From Alkalihalobacillus trypoxylicola (GTDB lineage: Bacteria > Bacillota > Bacilli > Bacillales > Bacillaceae_D): DNA of 64,000 nt. The position numbers and the translations under genes are program-made. The DNA is taken from NCBI RefSeq assembly GCF_001590785.1, contig NZ_LTAO01000002.1, forward strand, positions 56,184 through 120,183. Reading direction: 5' to 3'. The notes below the pieces were generated by a model. It was not told the origin of the DNA, searched no databases, and saw only the letters and a program-made list of their open reading frames with translations. Shown piece after piece: positions 63,603 through 64,000 of the stretch (positions within the stretch are counted from its first letter, which is position 1; each line of letters begins with the position of its first letter).

Positions 63603-63636
63603 TGAGTATTCTCCTTTTATATTACATATTTATTAT

Positions 63637-63710
63637 GCGGGTGTAGTTTAGTGGTAAAACCTCAGCCTTCCAAGCTGATGTCGTGAGTTCGATTCTCATC
63701 ACCCGCTCCA
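63637..63710 (+). tRNA. tRNA-Gly (TCC)
   Basis: 74 nt with encoded CCA. Acceptor GCGGGTG/CACCCGC, anticodon TCC in GCCTTCCAAGC. Confidence 0.97.
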
Positions 63711-63752
63711 ATTTTATAATTTGGTGGTTGTGCTTTTTTTATGCCTTTTTAG

Positions 63753-63829
<77 letters not shown>

Positions 63830-63848
63830 TATTTTTTAAAAAAAGTTC

Positions 63849-63877
63849 TTGACAGTTTCGTTTTAACTGTGTAAGAT
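63849..63877 (+). promoter_or_regulatory. rRNA operon promoter
   Basis: TTGACA (63849-63854), 17 bases, TAAGAT (63872-63877). It follows tRNA-Ile by 20 bases. Confidence 0.85.
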
Positions 63878-64000
63878 TATCGAGTCGCCATCGAGCGATA
63901 CAAGTTCTTTGAAAACTGAACAAAAGCCAAGCGAATTAAAGAGATACAAGGTATCTCGTCAATGTTAGTCATTGAGAAATCAATGCAAAATGGAACATCG
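63878..64000 (+). other. Leader of a 16S rRNA gene beyond the window
   Basis: Contains GTTCTTTGAAAACTGAACA (63904-63922), the boxA-region sequence seen before 16S genes of Bacillaceae, and continues as the pre-16S leader. The mature 16S 5' end is not reached by 64000. Confidence 0.75.

Overview
The window reads as a chromosomal segment of an AT-rich, endospore-forming Bacillaceae (Bacillus in the broad sense). The main support is gene order. From about 20.3 to 33.7 kb it carries acpS, ydcC, alr, ndoAI-ndoA, rsbRA-rsbS-rsbT-rsbU-rsbV-rsbW-sigB-rsbX, tex (ydcI), cmpA, the sprT-like gene ydcK and a tRNA array, the arrangement known from Bacillus subtilis. The species cannot be named from the sequence alone.

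Layout. 0-9.3 kb: metabolic and sensory genes (a sugar-type oxidoreductase cut by the left edge, an acetyltransferase, a HemAT-type oxygen sensor behind a probable SigD promoter, a SigB-type stress dehydrogenase, gnd, a PlcR/NprR-like regulator, a B12-binding radical SAM protein). 9.4-14.7 kb: a complete mannitol operon mtlA-mtlR-mtlF-mtlD with a legible control region (MtlR-type inverted repeat, promoter, overlapping cre). 14.8-20.2 kb: a YodB-like quinone sensor divergent from a WrbA quinone reductase, mgtE, a DUF2325 gene whose promoter holds a Fur box, a field of intergenic repeats, and a rhomboid protease. 20.3-32.4 kb: the conserved essential, stress and sporulation block. 32.4-33.75 kb: a seven-gene tRNA operon with two tandem promoters, interrupted by a 122-bp tandem repeat array.

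33.75-43.6 kb is accessory. It begins at the tRNA-Leu that corresponds by context to the ICEBs1 attachment tRNA of B. subtilis. It contains an ECF sigma/anti-sigma pair followed by a degenerate second copy of the tRNA-Leu 3' end, then a peptidase-E-like gene, a TetR-controlled operon (PfpI-lipocalin-like fusion, DUF2306, YisL-like), DUF1569, a quinone-reductase-like gene, a deaminase and an SRPBCC protein. A diverged copy of the tRNA operon terminator lies near 40.5 kb.

43.3-58.1 kb holds transport and immunity-like modules. A T-box leader precedes an MFS exporter. An ECF sigma factor is co-transcribed with a membrane protein and a two-permease ABC transporter. A two-component system precedes a BcrA-like ABC transporter. 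Between these lie a 5'-truncated group II intron, an IS1380-type transposase relic, a secreted protein and a TraX-like membrane protein. 58.1-63.4 kb holds a HIT-like protein, a GNAT, an MFS transporter, a Gfo/Idh/MocA oxidoreductase and a TetR plus small membrane protein operon behind a 30-bp inverted repeat. The right edge has tRNA-Pro, tRNA-Gly and tRNA-Ile, then the promoter and leader of an rRNA operon whose 16S gene lies beyond the window.

The best candidates for something less described are the T-box-controlled exporter, the ECF-sigma/two-permease ABC operon, the tandem repeat array inside the tRNA transcript, the Fur-box-controlled DUF2325 gene, and the evidence of past insertions at tRNA-Leu. 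All functional statements are read from sequence and family knowledge; no search was run.
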